In this document: in pieces, positions 48,669 to 58,157 of the stretch
How the letters are laid out: each line of letters begins with the position of its first letter
Numbering within the stretch: position 1 is the first letter of the stretch
Translations under genes and position numbers: made by a program
Assembly (NCBI RefSeq): GCF_000368825.1
Contig: NZ_KB849717.1
Coordinates: 1 to 64,000, forward strand
Length of the DNA stretch: 64,000 bases
From: Acinetobacter ursingii DSM 16037 = CIP 107286
GTDB lineage: Bacteria > Pseudomonadota > Gammaproteobacteria > Pseudomonadales > Moraxellaceae
Reading direction: 5' to 3'
Notes under the pieces: model-generated
What the model was told of the DNA's origin: nothing
What the model saw: the letters and a program-made list of their open reading frames with translations, nothing else
Database searches by the model: none

Positions 48669-48872
48669 ATTTAACATTGTGCGAGGCATAGTGAGTAGTG
48701 AACTTAGTGAGGGATATCAAGCGATAAAACTTATCTATCTCTCCCATAGTTGCGATTAAGATAAAATTAAACCTCTCGATAAAACTTTCGTCGAAAATAA
48801 AACGTTCCTGATTTTATTAAATTGAAAAGCGTAGTATCAAAATATATCTCTATGAAACTTAATACGGTAAAG

Positions 48873-48895
48873 AAAAAAACCGCCGAAGCGGTTTT
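48873..48895 (-). terminator. Terminator after ppiD
   Basis: 8-bp stem AAAACCGC/GCGGTTTT, loop CGAA, with a T-run on the minus strand. Confidence 0.9.
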
Positions 48896-48903
48896 CTTAT
48901 AAC

Positions 48904-50772
48904 TTACTTGATCTTAGCTTTGGACTTTAAGTACTGCGTATAATCATCCAATTCTTGTTGACCACGGAACTGCTGATAAAGCTTACTTAACTCACTCAAC
49001 TGCTCTGGTGTCAATGCATTTGCAGTGGTTGAATTGACATTTGAAACACCAACCACTACTAACTCATCTGGAAGCTTTGCTGTCGTAACAGACCAAAACC
49101 CATCTTTAGGTGTTGCAACGCTAAATGCCGCACGTTCAATTTCACGTTTTAAACCTTGTGAACGTGTAAACGTACCTGCATCTTCAAAATGAATAGCACT
49201 TGCTGCAACAACTTGTGCTGCTGGTTGTGTTTTAAATGCATCTAAAGACTTCGCAATTTTAGCTTTAGCAGCCTGATATGCTTTATCTTCAATCAATTTC
49301 GCTTTTACATCAGCAGTTGCTTGTGCAAGTGGTTTAATACCAGCTGCGTGATAATCGCGAACTTTTACCCAAACTGTATCGCCATTGGCAAGCTGAATAT
49401 TGCTCGAAGCATTGCGATCACCATTTTTAACATCATCGTTAAAAATACGTGTCTTAACATTTGAATCACTTAATACAGGATGACCAGTAGCCAAAGTTAC
49501 CCCTTTCACAGATTCAACATGCGTTGCTTTGACTTCCTGAGTGATTGCGGTCAGATCATCACTACTCACCACCATTTCATTTAGACGATTCACTGCATCT
49601 GAATATGCATTTGCTGCTTTAGATTTCTGAACTTCAGCAGTTAAACGTGCCTTTTCAGATTCAAATGAAGCAATTGTCGCAGTAGCAGTATTTGCTTCGA
49701 TAATATGATAGCCATATTGTGTTTTGACTGGCTTAGAAATTTGGCCATTACCTAATGAATTCACAGCTTGATCAAATTCAGCCGAAAAGACACCTGGTTG
49801 ATATGCTGCCAGTAAACCACCTTCATTTTTAGAACTGGTATCATCTGAATATTGTTGAGCAGCATCAGCAAAAGATAAAGTACCTGCACTAATTTTTGCA
49901 TAAACATCGTTGGCAAGCTTTTGAGCTTCTGCATCCGAACGCGCATCAGTAGTAATCAAAATATGCTTAACATCACGCTTTGCATCTTTTTGCTGTTTTT
50001 CCACAAAAGCTTTATAAGCTTGCTGCAATTCTGCATCTGTTACTGGGGCATTGGTTACCACTTGCACAGGAGACAAAACCACATAATCAACATCTACGCT
50101 AGCAACTTGCTTAAAGCTGTTTTGGTGTTTGTTATAATAGTCAGATATTTCCTGATTACTCACGGTAATATCTTTTTTATAATCATCTAATTTAATGCTC
50201 GCCAAATGCAAGGTGCGCTGTTCAGTTTGTAAAGTCGCAATCTGATTGATGTCAGCCTTACTAACCAATGCAGTCCCATTAATACTCGAAGTCAGCATTT
50301 TAAGCGCATGGTCTTGACGCAGGCTGGTAATGAGCGCCTGACTGGTCATTCCAACTGAACGTAAATAATTTTCATATAAAGTCTGAGAAAACTTTCCATT
50401 TTCTTGAAAGCTTGGTTGTTGCGCCAACATTTTCTCAATTTGACCATCACTGAGAGAAATTCCCAGTTTTTCAGCCTGCTGTAAAAGAACTGTACGAGCA
50501 ACTAGCGTATCTAAAGCAGTTTGCTCGATAAATGGTTGGTTCAGTAAAGTTTCATCACCATGAACCATCGATAAATATTGATCTTTATAAGTTTTTGTTA
50601 AGTTCTCAACGTCTTTTTTAGGAATATCCTGACCGTTTACACTTTTTGCAACATCTGCCTTATTATGACTACCAAAATACCCTTCAATACCTACAAGCGC
50701 TAAAGGCGTCAAAAACAAGACTAGAAGCACTTTGCCAAGCCAACCCTTAATGATTGTACGAAACGATTCCAT
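48904..50772 (-). CDS. ppiD: Periplasmic chaperone/peptidyl-prolyl isomerase PpiD
   Basis: 622-residue SurA/PpiD-type folding factor anchored in the inner membrane by one N-terminal helix (about 12-31, WLGKVLLVLFLTPLALVGI) with the bulk in the periplasm. A SurA_N-like region (about 35-190) is followed by a parvulin domain at about 262-360 (DVKHILITTDARSDAEAQKLA ... GYHIIEA) and a helical C-terminus. PpiD works at the Sec translocon exit on outer-membrane proteins. It lies directly downstream of the HU gene, as in E. coli (hupB-ppiD). Confidence 0.92.
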   Translation of the reverse strand: MESFRTIIKGWLGKVLLVLFLTPLALVGIEGYFGSHNKADVAKSVNGQDIPKKDVENLTKTYKDQYLSMVHGDETLLNQPFIEQTALDTLVARTVLLQQAEKLGISLSDGQIEKMLAQQPSFQENGKFSQTLYENYLRSVGMTSQALITSLRQDHALKMLTSSINGTALVSKADINQIATLQTEQRTLHLASIKLDDYKKDITVSNQEISDYYNKHQNSFKQVASVDVDYVVLSPVQVVTNAPVTDAELQQAYKAFVEKQQKDAKRDVKHILITTDARSDAEAQKLANDVYAKISAGTLSFADAAQQYSDDTSSKNEGGLLAAYQPGVFSAEFDQAVNSLGNGQISKPVKTQYGYHIIEANTATATIASFESEKARLTAEVQKSKAANAYSDAVNRLNEMVVSSDDLTAITQEVKATHVESVKGVTLATGHPVLSDSNVKTRIFNDDVKNGDRNASSNIQLANGDTVWVKVRDYHAAGIKPLAQATADVKAKLIEDKAYQAAKAKIAKSLDAFKTQPAAQVVAASAIHFEDAGTFTRSQGLKREIERAAFSVATPKDGFWSVTTAKLPDELVVVGVSNVNSTTANALTPEQLSELSKLYQQFRGQQELDDYTQYLKSKAKIK

Positions 50773-50860
50773 AAGTATTCCACTATTTTATTTCGGAGAG
50801 ATTTTAACTGAAAAAGCTTGCTGAATGAATGCGTAATCTCTTGCTTTTGCACTTTTTAAT

Positions 50861-50885
50861 AAAAAACGCGCCCAAAAGGCGCGTT
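50861..50885 (-). terminator. Terminator after the HU gene
   Basis: 8-bp GC-rich stem AACGCGCC/GGCGCGTT with a 5-base loop and T-run on the minus strand. It separates hup from ppiD. Confidence 0.9.
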
Positions 50886-50901
50886 AATTTAACTCGTGCA
50901 A

Positions 50902-51174
50902 TTAAGCAACAGAATCTTTAAGACCTTTACCTGCTTTAAAGCTAGGTACTTTAGTCGCTTTGATCTGTAACTCTTCACCAGTTTTAGGATTACGTCCTGT
51001 ACGAGCTGCACGGTCTTTAACACTGAAAGTGCCAAAACCTACTAAAGTAACAGTATCACCCGCTTTAAGTGCATCTGTTACTGAAGCGATAGTCGCATCT
51101 AATGCTTTACCAGCATCAGTCTTAGACAATCCCCCTTTTTCTGCAATCGCATCAATTAATTCTGATTTATTCAT
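50902..51174 (-). CDS. hupB: DNA-binding protein HU
   Basis: 90-residue nucleoid protein that bends DNA without sequence preference. The full HU pattern is present: [20 protein letters not shown], then [23 protein letters not shown] (the DNA-contacting arm) and [18 protein letters not shown] lies ten bases before the ATG. A promoter candidate is listed at 51242-51271. Its position just upstream of ppiD matches hupB of E. coli. Confidence 0.96.
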   Translation of the reverse strand: MNKSELIDAIAEKGGLSKTDAGKALDATIASVTDALKAGDTVTLVGFGTFSVKDRAARTGRNPKTGEELQIKATKVPSFKAGKGLKDSVA

Positions 51175-51241
51175 GAAGATAACGTCCTCTTATTTCGTTT
51201 ATTTAAAATCTAAGGCTGTAAGTTTAAAAGGCCATGACGCC

Positions 51242-51271
51242 TTTATAGCAATGCTTTAGGGCAAAAGGCAA
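51242..51271 (-). promoter_or_regulatory. Candidate hup promoter
   Basis: Minus-strand -35 TTGCCT (51266-51271), 18-base spacer, extended -10 TGC-TATAAA (51242-51247), 68 bases upstream of the HU start codon. Called by pattern only. Confidence 0.5.
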
Positions 51272-51341
51272 TACTGAATCAGGCGTTTTATCAAAAATAA
51301 ACGTGAATTTCTGCTATAAAAACGCCTAAATGCTATTTTTT

Positions 51342-51797
51342 TTATTTTTCACTCAATTTTGACTTTAAGTTTTCATTTTCCTCAATCAGCATATCGATCT
51401 TAGTATGCAGTTGTAATAATAGCTGTTCAATGTGCTGTAAATCCTTTGCCGTCACCAAACCAATTCGGTTCAATGAATGGTGAATACTCTGATCAATGAT
51501 CCGCTCAACTTTATCTTTAGTATCAGTCACTGACTCTTTTGCTTTTTCTGCTACTTTGTTAACAGTCGTATCCGCAGCATCTATTGTTTTTGATTCAAGC
51601 TCTTCACCAACTTTGACTAATGAGTCAAATAATTTATTCCCTTCTTCTTCTGCACGTGAAAAAGCCCCAAGACCTGCTAACCAAATTTGCTTTGAATATT
51701 TTCTAAAATCAAGCGCAGATTTACGGGAAGCTCTGGTTTTTCCTCTTGTTTTCTCAGATTCAAGTTCAGTACCCTGATCTATGCTTTCCTTTTCCAT
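51342..51797 (-). CDS. Phasin-like protein
   Basis: 151-residue protein of the PhaI/PhaF-type phasin family (PF05597). After a charged N-terminus (about 1-32) comes the typical FRKYSKQIWLAGLGAFSRAEEEG segment, then a long amphipathic helical part (KVAEKAKESVTDTKDKVERI) and a C-terminal coiled-coil stretch with Leu repeats (LLLQLHTKIDMLIEENENLKSKL). Phasins coat polyhydroxyalkanoate granules, but no PHA synthase is nearby and related proteins have other roles. Start taken at ATG 51797, ten bases after AGGAG; an upstream GTG at 51818 includes that site. Confidence 0.82.
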   Translation of the reverse strand: MEKESIDQGTELESEKTRGKTRASRKSALDFRKYSKQIWLAGLGAFSRAEEEGNKLFDSLVKVGEELESKTIDAADTTVNKVAEKAKESVTDTKDKVERIIDQSIHHSLNRIGLVTAKDLQHIEQLLLQLHTKIDMLIEENENLKSKLSEK

Positions 51798-51992
51798 TAT
51801 TTCGTTACTCCTGATCACTTTACCGTCATATGGCTACATTTAACCATAAAATGTATTCATAATAGCAAACCAAAGACTTGATCCTTTTGCTAAAGTGTTC
51901 TACAAAGCAAGGCAATTACTTTATTTTTTATTTATTTTTACAATTTGAGATCGGATCTCGAACTTTATATAGCGTTTAAGGACCATGTGGGT

Positions 51993-52640
51993 ATGAGCGA
52001 GTCGCAACAAAGCAAAGAACAGTCTCACTTGTTGCTTAACATTTTGTTAATTGTACTTGAAACCGTTTTTTCGTTTATTTTGAAAAATGATAGCGTGATA
52101 CGCCTTCAATCTAAACCTTTTGTAGATAAAAAAATTTCATTACGAATCAATAGTTATATTCCTTACTTTGATTTTTATGTGCAGTTTACTGACAAAGGCG
52201 TGTTATTTGACTTACAAGCGCCCGATCGAGATATCGATCTTGAGATCAGTAGCACTCTATTAGATTTGATTAAAATTTTTATTTTTGGAAATCGTCGCAG
52301 TATCAAAACTATGCGGATTGGTGGCGATACTGAACTCAAAGAACAGTTTAAAGATTTACTTTTATACTTTAGTTTGCCAAAGCTGTTTGCGGATTGGAAA
52401 CAATGGCTACGCCAACCTCATGAGCCCCATCAGGCGATTGCTTCAAAAAAACGTATCGCTCCGTTACTTGAGAAAATTGATACTCAACGCTCTCAAATTA
52501 ACAGTCTACATGTGGAGCTTAAACAATATAAAAACCGTATCCGCCGCCTTCAACAGCGTCAGCGTTCCATCAATATCGGTTTTGGCGTAATTACTGTCGT
52601 TTTAGTTGCTTTATTAGTGTATAATTTATGGGCAGGTTAA
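51993..52640 (+). CDS. SCP2/UbiJ-like protein with C-terminal membrane anchor
   Basis: 215-residue protein. Residues about 10-130 look like a small SCP2-type lipid-binding domain as in UbiJ: LLNILLIVLETVFSFILKND, then FDFYVQFTDKGVLFDLQ, then MRIGGDTELKEQFKDLLLYFSLP. A basic coiled-coil region (about 150-190, IDTQRSQINSLHVELKQYKN) and one C-terminal hydrophobic helix (GFGVITVVLVALLVYNLWAG) follow. UbiJ helps bind ubiquinone intermediates; ubiE and ubiB are not here, so this may be a divergent paralogue. Start chosen at ATG 51993 after AAGGA; the frame is open from a TTG at 51945. Confidence 0.6.
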   Translation: MSESQQSKEQSHLLLNILLIVLETVFSFILKNDSVIRLQSKPFVDKKISLRINSYIPYFDFYVQFTDKGVLFDLQAPDRDIDLEISSTLLDLIKIFIFGNRRSIKTMRIGGDTELKEQFKDLLLYFSLPKLFADWKQWLRQPHEPHQAIASKKRIAPLLEKIDTQRSQINSLHVELKQYKNRIRRLQQRQRSINIGFGVITVVLVALLVYNLWAG

Positions 52641-52686
52641 CCAACACATCTTTCCTGCTCAACAAATCATTTTAATAACTATAAAA

Positions 52687-52719
52687 AAACTTGACTATTT
52701 TAGTCGGGATTCTTAAAAT
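52687..52719 (+). promoter_or_regulatory. isc operon promoter with IscR type 1 site
   Basis: -35 TTGACT (52691-52696), 17-base spacer, -10 TAAAAT (52714-52719), 34 bases before the iscR start. The sequence TTGACTATTTTAGTCGGG (52691-52708) fits the core YYGACTRWWWYAGTCRRS of the E. coli IscR type 1 consensus at every position. It covers the -35 element, so [2Fe-2S]-IscR should repress the operon. Confidence 0.85.
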
Positions 52720-52752
52720 TAACCTATCTAGTCTAAACATGTGTACCGAATC

Positions 52753-53226
52753 ATGCGCCTTACAACTCGCGGTCGCTACGCAGTGACTGCTCTTCTTGAT
52801 CTAGCTTTGCAGCCAACTGAACAAACGATCACACTCGCTGAAATTGCAGCCCGCCAATCCATTTCAGTCGCTTATCTTGAGCAGTTATTTGCCAAACTAA
52901 AGCGTCATGGATTAGTTTCTAGTGTTCGTGGTGCGAATGGTGGTTATCATTTAGCTCGCAAAGCCAATGAAATTACCATATTAGAAATTATCGAAGCCGT
53001 AAATGAAACTGTAGATGCAACGCGTTGTGACCATAAAGGCAACTGTCAAAATGGTGCAATGTGCTTGACTCACGATTTATGGCAAGAACTCTCCCACCAC
53101 ATTGCCGATTACCTTGCAAAAATCTCACTTGCTGATCTCGTCAATCGCGACAATGTACAAACCGTCGCACTGCGTCAGAACTCAGCAGATTATGATTCTG
53201 CCCTACTATCGGCTACAGGTATTTGA
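52753..53226 (+). CDS. iscR: Fe-S cluster assembly regulator IscR
   Basis: 157-residue Rrf2-family regulator. The winged helix-turn-helix is at about 1-65 ([34 protein letters not shown]). The [2Fe-2S] ligands Cys92, Cys98, Cys104 and His107 are exactly at the E. coli positions. Start taken as ATG 52753; the GTG at 52741 adds four residues and is unlikely. First gene of the isc operon; iscS starts one base after its stop. Confidence 0.95.
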   Translation: MRLTTRGRYAVTALLDLALQPTEQTITLAEIAARQSISVAYLEQLFAKLKRHGLVSSVRGANGGYHLARKANEITILEIIEAVNETVDATRCDHKGNCQNGAMCLTHDLWQELSHHIADYLAKISLADLVNRDNVQTVALRQNSADYDSALLSATGI

Positions 53227-53227
53227 A

Positions 53228-54445
53228 ATGAAACGTCCGATTTATCTTGATTATGCTGCAACAACGCCTGTACTTCCAGAAGTTGCAGAACGCATGATGG
53301 AATGCCTGACTTTTGATGGTACGTTTGGTAATCCTGCATCACGTTCTCATGCATATGGATGGCAAGCAGAAGAAAAAGTTGAATATGCACGTGAACAAGT
53401 CGCAAATTTAATCAAAGCTGATCCTCGTGAAATCGTATGGACATCAGGCGCGACTGAATCTGATAACTTGGTATTAAAAGGGATTGCTCAGTTTTATGGT
53501 TCAAAGGGTAAACATATCATTACCAGTAAAATTGAACATAAAGCGATTTTAGATCCTTGCCGTGAGTTAGAAGAACAAGGTTTCGAGATTACTTATCTTG
53601 AGCCAGAACCGCGTACAGGTCTCATTACTCCTGAAATGGTAAAAGAAGCACTACGTCCAGATACAATTTTAGTGTCACTGATGATGGTGAATAATGAAAT
53701 TGGTACTGTGACAGATGTTGCCGCAATTGGTGAGCTTACACGTGCTAATAAAACTTTTTTTCATGTAGATGCGGCCCAAGCTGCTGGTAAGGTTGAAATT
53801 GATCTTTCTACCATGAAAATTGATTTGATGAGTTTTTCTGGTCACAAAGTTTACGGCCCTAAAGGTATTGGTGCGCTTTATGTGCGTCGTAGCCCACGTG
53901 TTCGTTTAAAAGCACAAATACACGGTGGCGGTCATGAACGTGGTATGCGTTCAGGTACTTTAGCGACTCATCAAATTGTAGGTATGGGTGAAGCGTTTGA
54001 AATTGCTGGTAAAACCATGCAAGCAGAACAAACTCGTATTCGTCAGTTACGTGACAAACTCTGGAATGGTTTACAGGATCTTGAACAAGTGTTCCTGAAT
54101 GGTCATCCAACTCAGAACGTTGCAAATTATCTTAATGTCAGCTTTAACTTTGTTGAAGGTGAATCATTGATGATGGCACTTAAAGATGCGGCTGTATCTT
54201 CTGGATCAGCATGTACATCTGCAACTCTAGAGCCATCTTATGTCTTACGTGCTTTAGGCCTATCTGATGAACTGGCACACAGCTCAATTCGTTTTAGTTT
54301 TGGTAAATATACTACTGAAGCTGATATTGATCATGTGCTTGAAATTACCAAAGCTGCTGTCGAGAAATTACGTGAACTTTCTCCGCTTTGGGATATGTAT
54401 AAAGAAGGTATCGACCTTTCAACAGTTGAATGGGCTGAACACTAA
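53228..54445 (+). CDS. iscS: Cysteine desulfurase IscS
   Basis: 405-residue PLP enzyme that removes sulfur from cysteine and delivers it to IscU for Fe-S clusters and to tRNA thiolation enzymes. [15 protein letters not shown] opens the protein; the PLP lysine is in [13 protein letters not shown] and the persulfide Cys in [10 protein letters not shown]. Start at 53228 gives the E. coli length (404); the open frame extends further upstream inside iscR but that is not used. It is the second gene of the operon. Confidence 0.96.
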   Translation: MKRPIYLDYAATTPVLPEVAERMMECLTFDGTFGNPASRSHAYGWQAEEKVEYAREQVANLIKADPREIVWTSGATESDNLVLKGIAQFYGSKGKHIITSKIEHKAILDPCRELEEQGFEITYLEPEPRTGLITPEMVKEALRPDTILVSLMMVNNEIGTVTDVAAIGELTRANKTFFHVDAAQAAGKVEIDLSTMKIDLMSFSGHKVYGPKGIGALYVRRSPRVRLKAQIHGGGHERGMRSGTLATHQIVGMGEAFEIAGKTMQAEQTRIRQLRDKLWNGLQDLEQVFLNGHPTQNVANYLNVSFNFVEGESLMMALKDAAVSSGSACTSATLEPSYVLRALGLSDELAHSSIRFSFGKYTTEADIDHVLEITKAAVEKLRELSPLWDMYKEGIDLSTVEWAEH

Positions 54446-54525
54446 TCCATTGATCTGTCGATTGAAAAACATATTTTTGCCCTCATATTTAATATTAGGC
54501 TGACCCCGAGGTTTGGAGAAGCAAC

Positions 54526-54912
54526 ATGGCTTATAGTGAAAAGGTTATTGATCATTACGAAAACCCGCGTAATGTTGGTGTTTTAGATAAAAACGCTGAA
54601 AATGTAGGTACAGGAATGGTAGGTGCACCAGCATGTGGTGATGTAATGCGCCTACAAATTCAAGTCAATGATGACGGTGTGATTGAAGAAGCACGTTTCA
54701 AGACTTATGGTTGTGGTTCAGCCATTGCATCGAGCTCTTTGGTCACAGAGTGGCTTAAAGGTAAAACACTAGACCAAGCGCAAGCAATCAAGAACATTGA
54801 TATTGCAACTGAGCTTGCTCTACCGCCTGTTAAAGTTCACTGTTCAGTTTTAGCAGAAGATGCGATCAAAGCTGCGATTGACGATTACCGCAACAAAAAG
54901 ACCAAAGCTTAA
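54526..54912 (+). CDS. iscU: Fe-S cluster scaffold IscU
   Basis: 128-residue scaffold on which [2Fe-2S] clusters are built. The three ligands Cys37, Cys63 and Cys106 and the HscA-binding motif LPPVK (99-103) are present. GGAG precedes the ATG; 80 bases separate it from iscS. Confidence 0.96.
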   Translation: MAYSEKVIDHYENPRNVGVLDKNAENVGTGMVGAPACGDVMRLQIQVNDDGVIEEARFKTYGCGSAIASSSLVTEWLKGKTLDQAQAIKNIDIATELALPPVKVHCSVLAEDAIKAAIDDYRNKKTKA

Positions 54913-54940
54913 TTGATTGCCTTAATTTGACGGAGTTTTC

Positions 54941-55261
54941 ATGATTCATTTAACTGAAAATGCGGCAACTCACATTCGCAATTATTTGTTGAATCGTGGT
55001 AAAGGTGAAGGCATTCGCGTTGGTGTGAAAACTTCAGGCTGTTCAGGTCTGGCTTATGTGCTTGAATTTGTCGATGACATGGATACGCATGACCAAATGT
55101 TTGAACAGCATGGCGTAAAAGTTTTCGTTGATCCCAAAAGTCTTGTTTATCTTGACGGGATGGAAATGGACTATGTTAAAAATGGTCTAAATGAAGGCTT
55201 TGAGTTTAATAACCCCAATAAAAAAGGCGAATGTGGTTGTGGAGAATCCTTCACAGTTTAA
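54941..55261 (+). CDS. iscA: Fe-S assembly protein IscA
   Basis: 106-residue A-type carrier. The three conserved cysteines are Cys34 ([10 protein letters not shown]) and the C-terminal pair in [10 protein letters not shown]. It carries iron or [Fe-S] clusters to target proteins. Third gene after iscR; a terminator-like hairpin follows it. Confidence 0.95.
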   Translation: MIHLTENAATHIRNYLLNRGKGEGIRVGVKTSGCSGLAYVLEFVDDMDTHDQMFEQHGVKVFVDPKSLVYLDGMEMDYVKNGLNEGFEFNNPNKKGECGCGESFTV

Positions 55262-55292
55262 AGCCCTTACCCTTTTCACTTCATATTAAAAG

Positions 55293-55313
55293 CAGTGTTT
55301 TTACACTGTTTTT
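55293..55313 (+). terminator. Terminator-like hairpin between iscA and hscB
   Basis: Stem CAGTGT/ACACTG with loop TTTT and a T-run. It lies inside the isc operon, in the 84-base gap after iscA, and so may act as an attenuator that lowers hscBA-fdx expression relative to iscRSUA. Confidence 0.65.
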
Positions 55314-55345
55314 AATATATTTATTTACTACGGAATTCATCTCCC

Positions 55346-55861
55346 ATGAATCATTTTGAGTTGTTTAACTTACCCGTAGCACTCGATATCGATTTAGCCA
55401 CGTTAAAAACAAATTTCCTGAACTTGCAGCAACAATATCATCCCGATAAAGCGGAAGATAAAGATCAGGCACTCATCAAGTCCAGTGAAATCAACCAAGC
55501 TTATAAAGTACTTTCACAAGTAGACAGCCGCGCTGCTTACTTATTAGCACTTAAAAAGCAGGATTATCATCTGGATCAATCGATTAGTGATTTTGAGTTT
55601 TTGCAATCAGCATTGGAAATTCGTGAGCAACTCGAAGAAGCCAGTGATCCTGAACAACTTGAAACCCTAAAAATTGAAGTTAACCAATGGGTGGATGGTC
55701 TGATTCGTGAGTTTAAAATCGATTATGCAGATGAAGATTGGGGCGAAGCGCGTGATACAGTCCGCAAATTACGTTTCTTTCAGCGTGTTCTCAATGATAT
55801 CGATAAAGCTGAAGATCAAATGCTCGATGATGAGAGCTTCGATTTAGATGATGAATTTTAA
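55346..55861 (+). CDS. hscB: Co-chaperone HscB
   Basis: 171-residue J-domain protein. The HPD motif is in YHPDKAED (about residues 31-38) and the C-terminal three-helix region that binds IscU follows (SDFEFLQSALEIREQLEEAS). It brings IscU to HscA. hscA starts 37 bases downstream. Confidence 0.95.
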   Translation: MNHFELFNLPVALDIDLATLKTNFLNLQQQYHPDKAEDKDQALIKSSEINQAYKVLSQVDSRAAYLLALKKQDYHLDQSISDFEFLQSALEIREQLEEASDPEQLETLKIEVNQWVDGLIREFKIDYADEDWGEARDTVRKLRFFQRVLNDIDKAEDQMLDDESFDLDDEF

Positions 55862-55898
55862 TTTAGTTGTACCGATTTACTTTCAAGGGATTTAACTC

Positions 55899-57758
55899 AT
55901 GGCACTCTTGCAAATTGCTGAACCAGGTCAATCAAGTGCCCCGCATCAACATCGTATTGCGATTGGGATTGACCTTGGAACAACACATTCTTTAGTTGCC
56001 ACAGTACTCTCTGGCAAAGCAAAAGTTCTACCAGATGACAAAGATCGCGTCTTGTTGCCTTCAATTGTGCATTATGCTGAGAAAACCACAGAATATGGTG
56101 ATGATGCCAAGTCCTTTATCACCACAGACCCTAAAAATACGATTATTTCAGTTAAACGTTTTATGGGTCGTTCCAAGACAGATATTAAATTTCAGCATCC
56201 TTACACGTTAATCGGTGCAGACAATGAAATGCCTGCTTTTGAAACTCGTACAGGTCGTAAAACACCTGTTGAAGTTTCAGCAGAAATTCTTAAGCAGCTT
56301 AAAGATCGTGCAGAGGCCAGCCTTAAAAACCCTGTGAATGGCGCAGTGATTACTGTACCTGCTTATTTTGATGAAGCACAACGTCAAGCAACACGTGATG
56401 CAGCTCAACTCGCAGGTCTCAATGTCCTAAGACTTTTAAATGAGCCGACTGCGGCTGCGGTTGCTTATGGCCTCGATCAGGATACAAACCTACAAACCGA
56501 TCATAATTATGTGATTTATGATTTGGGTGGTGGTACTTTTGACGTTTCGATCTTACGTTTTTCACAAGGCGTATTTGAAGTGCTTGCGACAGGTGGTCAT
56601 ACTGCTTTGGGTGGTGATGATCTGGATCGCTTAATTGTGAAATGGGCTAAAAAACAGCTTAATATCGATGTATTGGATGATGCAGAATATGCTGCGTTTA
56701 TTGTTGCTGCCCGCAAAGCAAAAGAAGCTTTATCTGATCAATCTCAGGTTCAATTTAAAGCACTAGATCATGCTTTAGCACTCGATCGCGCTACGTTTGA
56801 AACGATCATTCAAATCGCACTAGAGAAGACAATCAGTGTTTGTAAACGTGTTTTACGTGATGCAAAACTGAATCTGGACGATATTCAAAATGTAGTATTA
56901 GTCGGTGGTTCTACGCGCTCCTATGCTGTACAAAAAGCAGTGCGTGATGTATTTGATCAGGAACCGCTTTGTACCATCAATCCAGATGAAGTGGTCGCTA
57001 TCGGTGCTGCTATTACAGCCAATCAATTGATTGGTAATTCACAAGATGGATCGTTACTGCTTGATGTCACTCCGCTTTCTCTTGGCTTAGAAACCATGGG
57101 TGGTTTGGTTGAACGACTCATTTCACGCAATACTGCCATCCCTGTTGCTCGTCGACAGGAATTTACGACTTATCAAGATGGTCAAACCGCCATGTTGATT
57201 CATGTGGTACAGGGTGAACGTGATCTGGTTGAGCACTGTCGCTCACTTGGTCGTTTTGTCTTGCATGGCATCCCCCCGATGACCGCAGGTCAAGCACGTA
57301 TCGAAGTGACGTTCCAAGTCGATGCTGATGGGTTATTAACTGTTTCTGCGCAAGAAACAACTTCTGGCGTAAAAGCTGAGATTGATATCAAACCTTCTTA
57401 TGGCTTATCAGATACAGACACTGAACGTCTATTGATCGAAGGCTTTCAACATGCTGAAGAAGACAAATTATTGCGTCATTTACAAGAAGCCAAAGTTGAA
57501 GCTCAACGTGAACTTGAAGCACTTGAGCAAGCCTTGAAAGTCGATGCTACGCTATTGTCTGAACAGCAGTTGACTGCATTAAATGTCGCTAAAGATCATT
57601 TATATGTACAACTTAATGCCAATGATATTCAAGCCATTGAACAGGCCTTACAAGCGCTTAAAGTCTATAGCGATGAATTTGCAGCATTACGCATGAATCG
57701 ACATATCGATCATGCACTCAAAGGCACCAAACTGAACGACTGGTCAGACTCAAATTAA
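55899..57758 (+). CDS. hscA: Hsp70-type chaperone HscA
   Basis: 619-residue specialised Hsp70 that drives cluster transfer from IscU. The ATPase domain carries [28 protein letters not shown] and [10 protein letters not shown]; the substrate domain starts after [17 protein letters not shown]. It ends without the EEVD-like or long acidic tail of DnaK, as expected for HscA. fdx follows after 15 bases. Confidence 0.96.
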   Translation: MALLQIAEPGQSSAPHQHRIAIGIDLGTTHSLVATVLSGKAKVLPDDKDRVLLPSIVHYAEKTTEYGDDAKSFITTDPKNTIISVKRFMGRSKTDIKFQHPYTLIGADNEMPAFETRTGRKTPVEVSAEILKQLKDRAEASLKNPVNGAVITVPAYFDEAQRQATRDAAQLAGLNVLRLLNEPTAAAVAYGLDQDTNLQTDHNYVIYDLGGGTFDVSILRFSQGVFEVLATGGHTALGGDDLDRLIVKWAKKQLNIDVLDDAEYAAFIVAARKAKEALSDQSQVQFKALDHALALDRATFETIIQIALEKTISVCKRVLRDAKLNLDDIQNVVLVGGSTRSYAVQKAVRDVFDQEPLCTINPDEVVAIGAAITANQLIGNSQDGSLLLDVTPLSLGLETMGGLVERLISRNTAIPVARRQEFTTYQDGQTAMLIHVVQGERDLVEHCRSLGRFVLHGIPPMTAGQARIEVTFQVDADGLLTVSAQETTSGVKAEIDIKPSYGLSDTDTERLLIEGFQHAEEDKLLRHLQEAKVEAQRELEALEQALKVDATLLSEQQLTALNVAKDHLYVQLNANDIQAIEQALQALKVYSDEFAALRMNRHIDHALKGTKLNDWSDSN

Positions 57759-57773
57759 GAAACAGGTGAATAT

Positions 57774-58112
57774 ATGCCACGTATTAAAGTTCTTCCCCAT
57801 GCGCAAATTTGCCCAGAAGGTGCTGAGTTTGAAGTTGAAGAAAATGCCAACCTTTGCCAAAGCTTACTCAATAATGGCATCAAAATTGAACATGCCTGTG
57901 ATATGTCATGCGCCTGTACGACTTGCCATGTGATTGTGCGTAAAGGTTTTGACAGTTTAGATGAAATGAATGATGTCGAAGCCGACTTGCTTGATCGTGC
58001 TTGGGGATTAGAACCAGATTCACGGCTATCTTGTCAGGTTAAAATTGTTGATGAAGATTTGGAAGTTGAGATTCCAAAATATACCATCAACCATGCTTCA
58101 GAAAATCATTAA
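57774..58112 (+). CDS. fdx: ISC-type [2Fe-2S] ferredoxin
   Basis: 112-residue adrenodoxin-like ferredoxin that supplies electrons for cluster assembly. Cluster ligands Cys42, Cys48, Cys51 and Cys87 are present, plus the extra Cys46 typical of Isc ferredoxins (CDMSCACTTC). Last gene of the isc operon. Confidence 0.96.
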   Translation: MPRIKVLPHAQICPEGAEFEVEENANLCQSLLNNGIKIEHACDMSCACTTCHVIVRKGFDSLDEMNDVEADLLDRAWGLEPDSRLSCQVKIVDEDLEVEIPKYTINHASENH

Positions 58113-58127
58113 TTCAGAACTCAGAAA

Positions 58128-58157
58128 ATAAAAGCCACTCAAAAGAGTGGCTTTTAT
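58128..58157. terminator. Bidirectional terminator after fdx
   Basis: 13-bp stem ATAAAAGCCACTC/GAGTGGCTTTTAT with loop AAAA. It overlaps the stop codon of the convergent cyclase gene at 58154 and can serve both genes. Confidence 0.9.

Larger units (their letters stand above)
48201..48903. other. IS5 remnant and degraded intergenic sequence
   Basis: 703 bases between the IS256 element and ppiD. They hold the right copy of the 8-bp duplication, the IS5-family remnant (48260-48668), a perfect 16-bp palindrome TGATCAGTACTGATCA (48654-48669), and about 200 bases (48670-48870) where I see no gene, then the ppiD terminator. Confidence 0.6.

Noticed and set aside
53859..54125. 88-codon minus-strand frame inside iscS
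   Set aside because: Shadow of iscS; no supporting signal.
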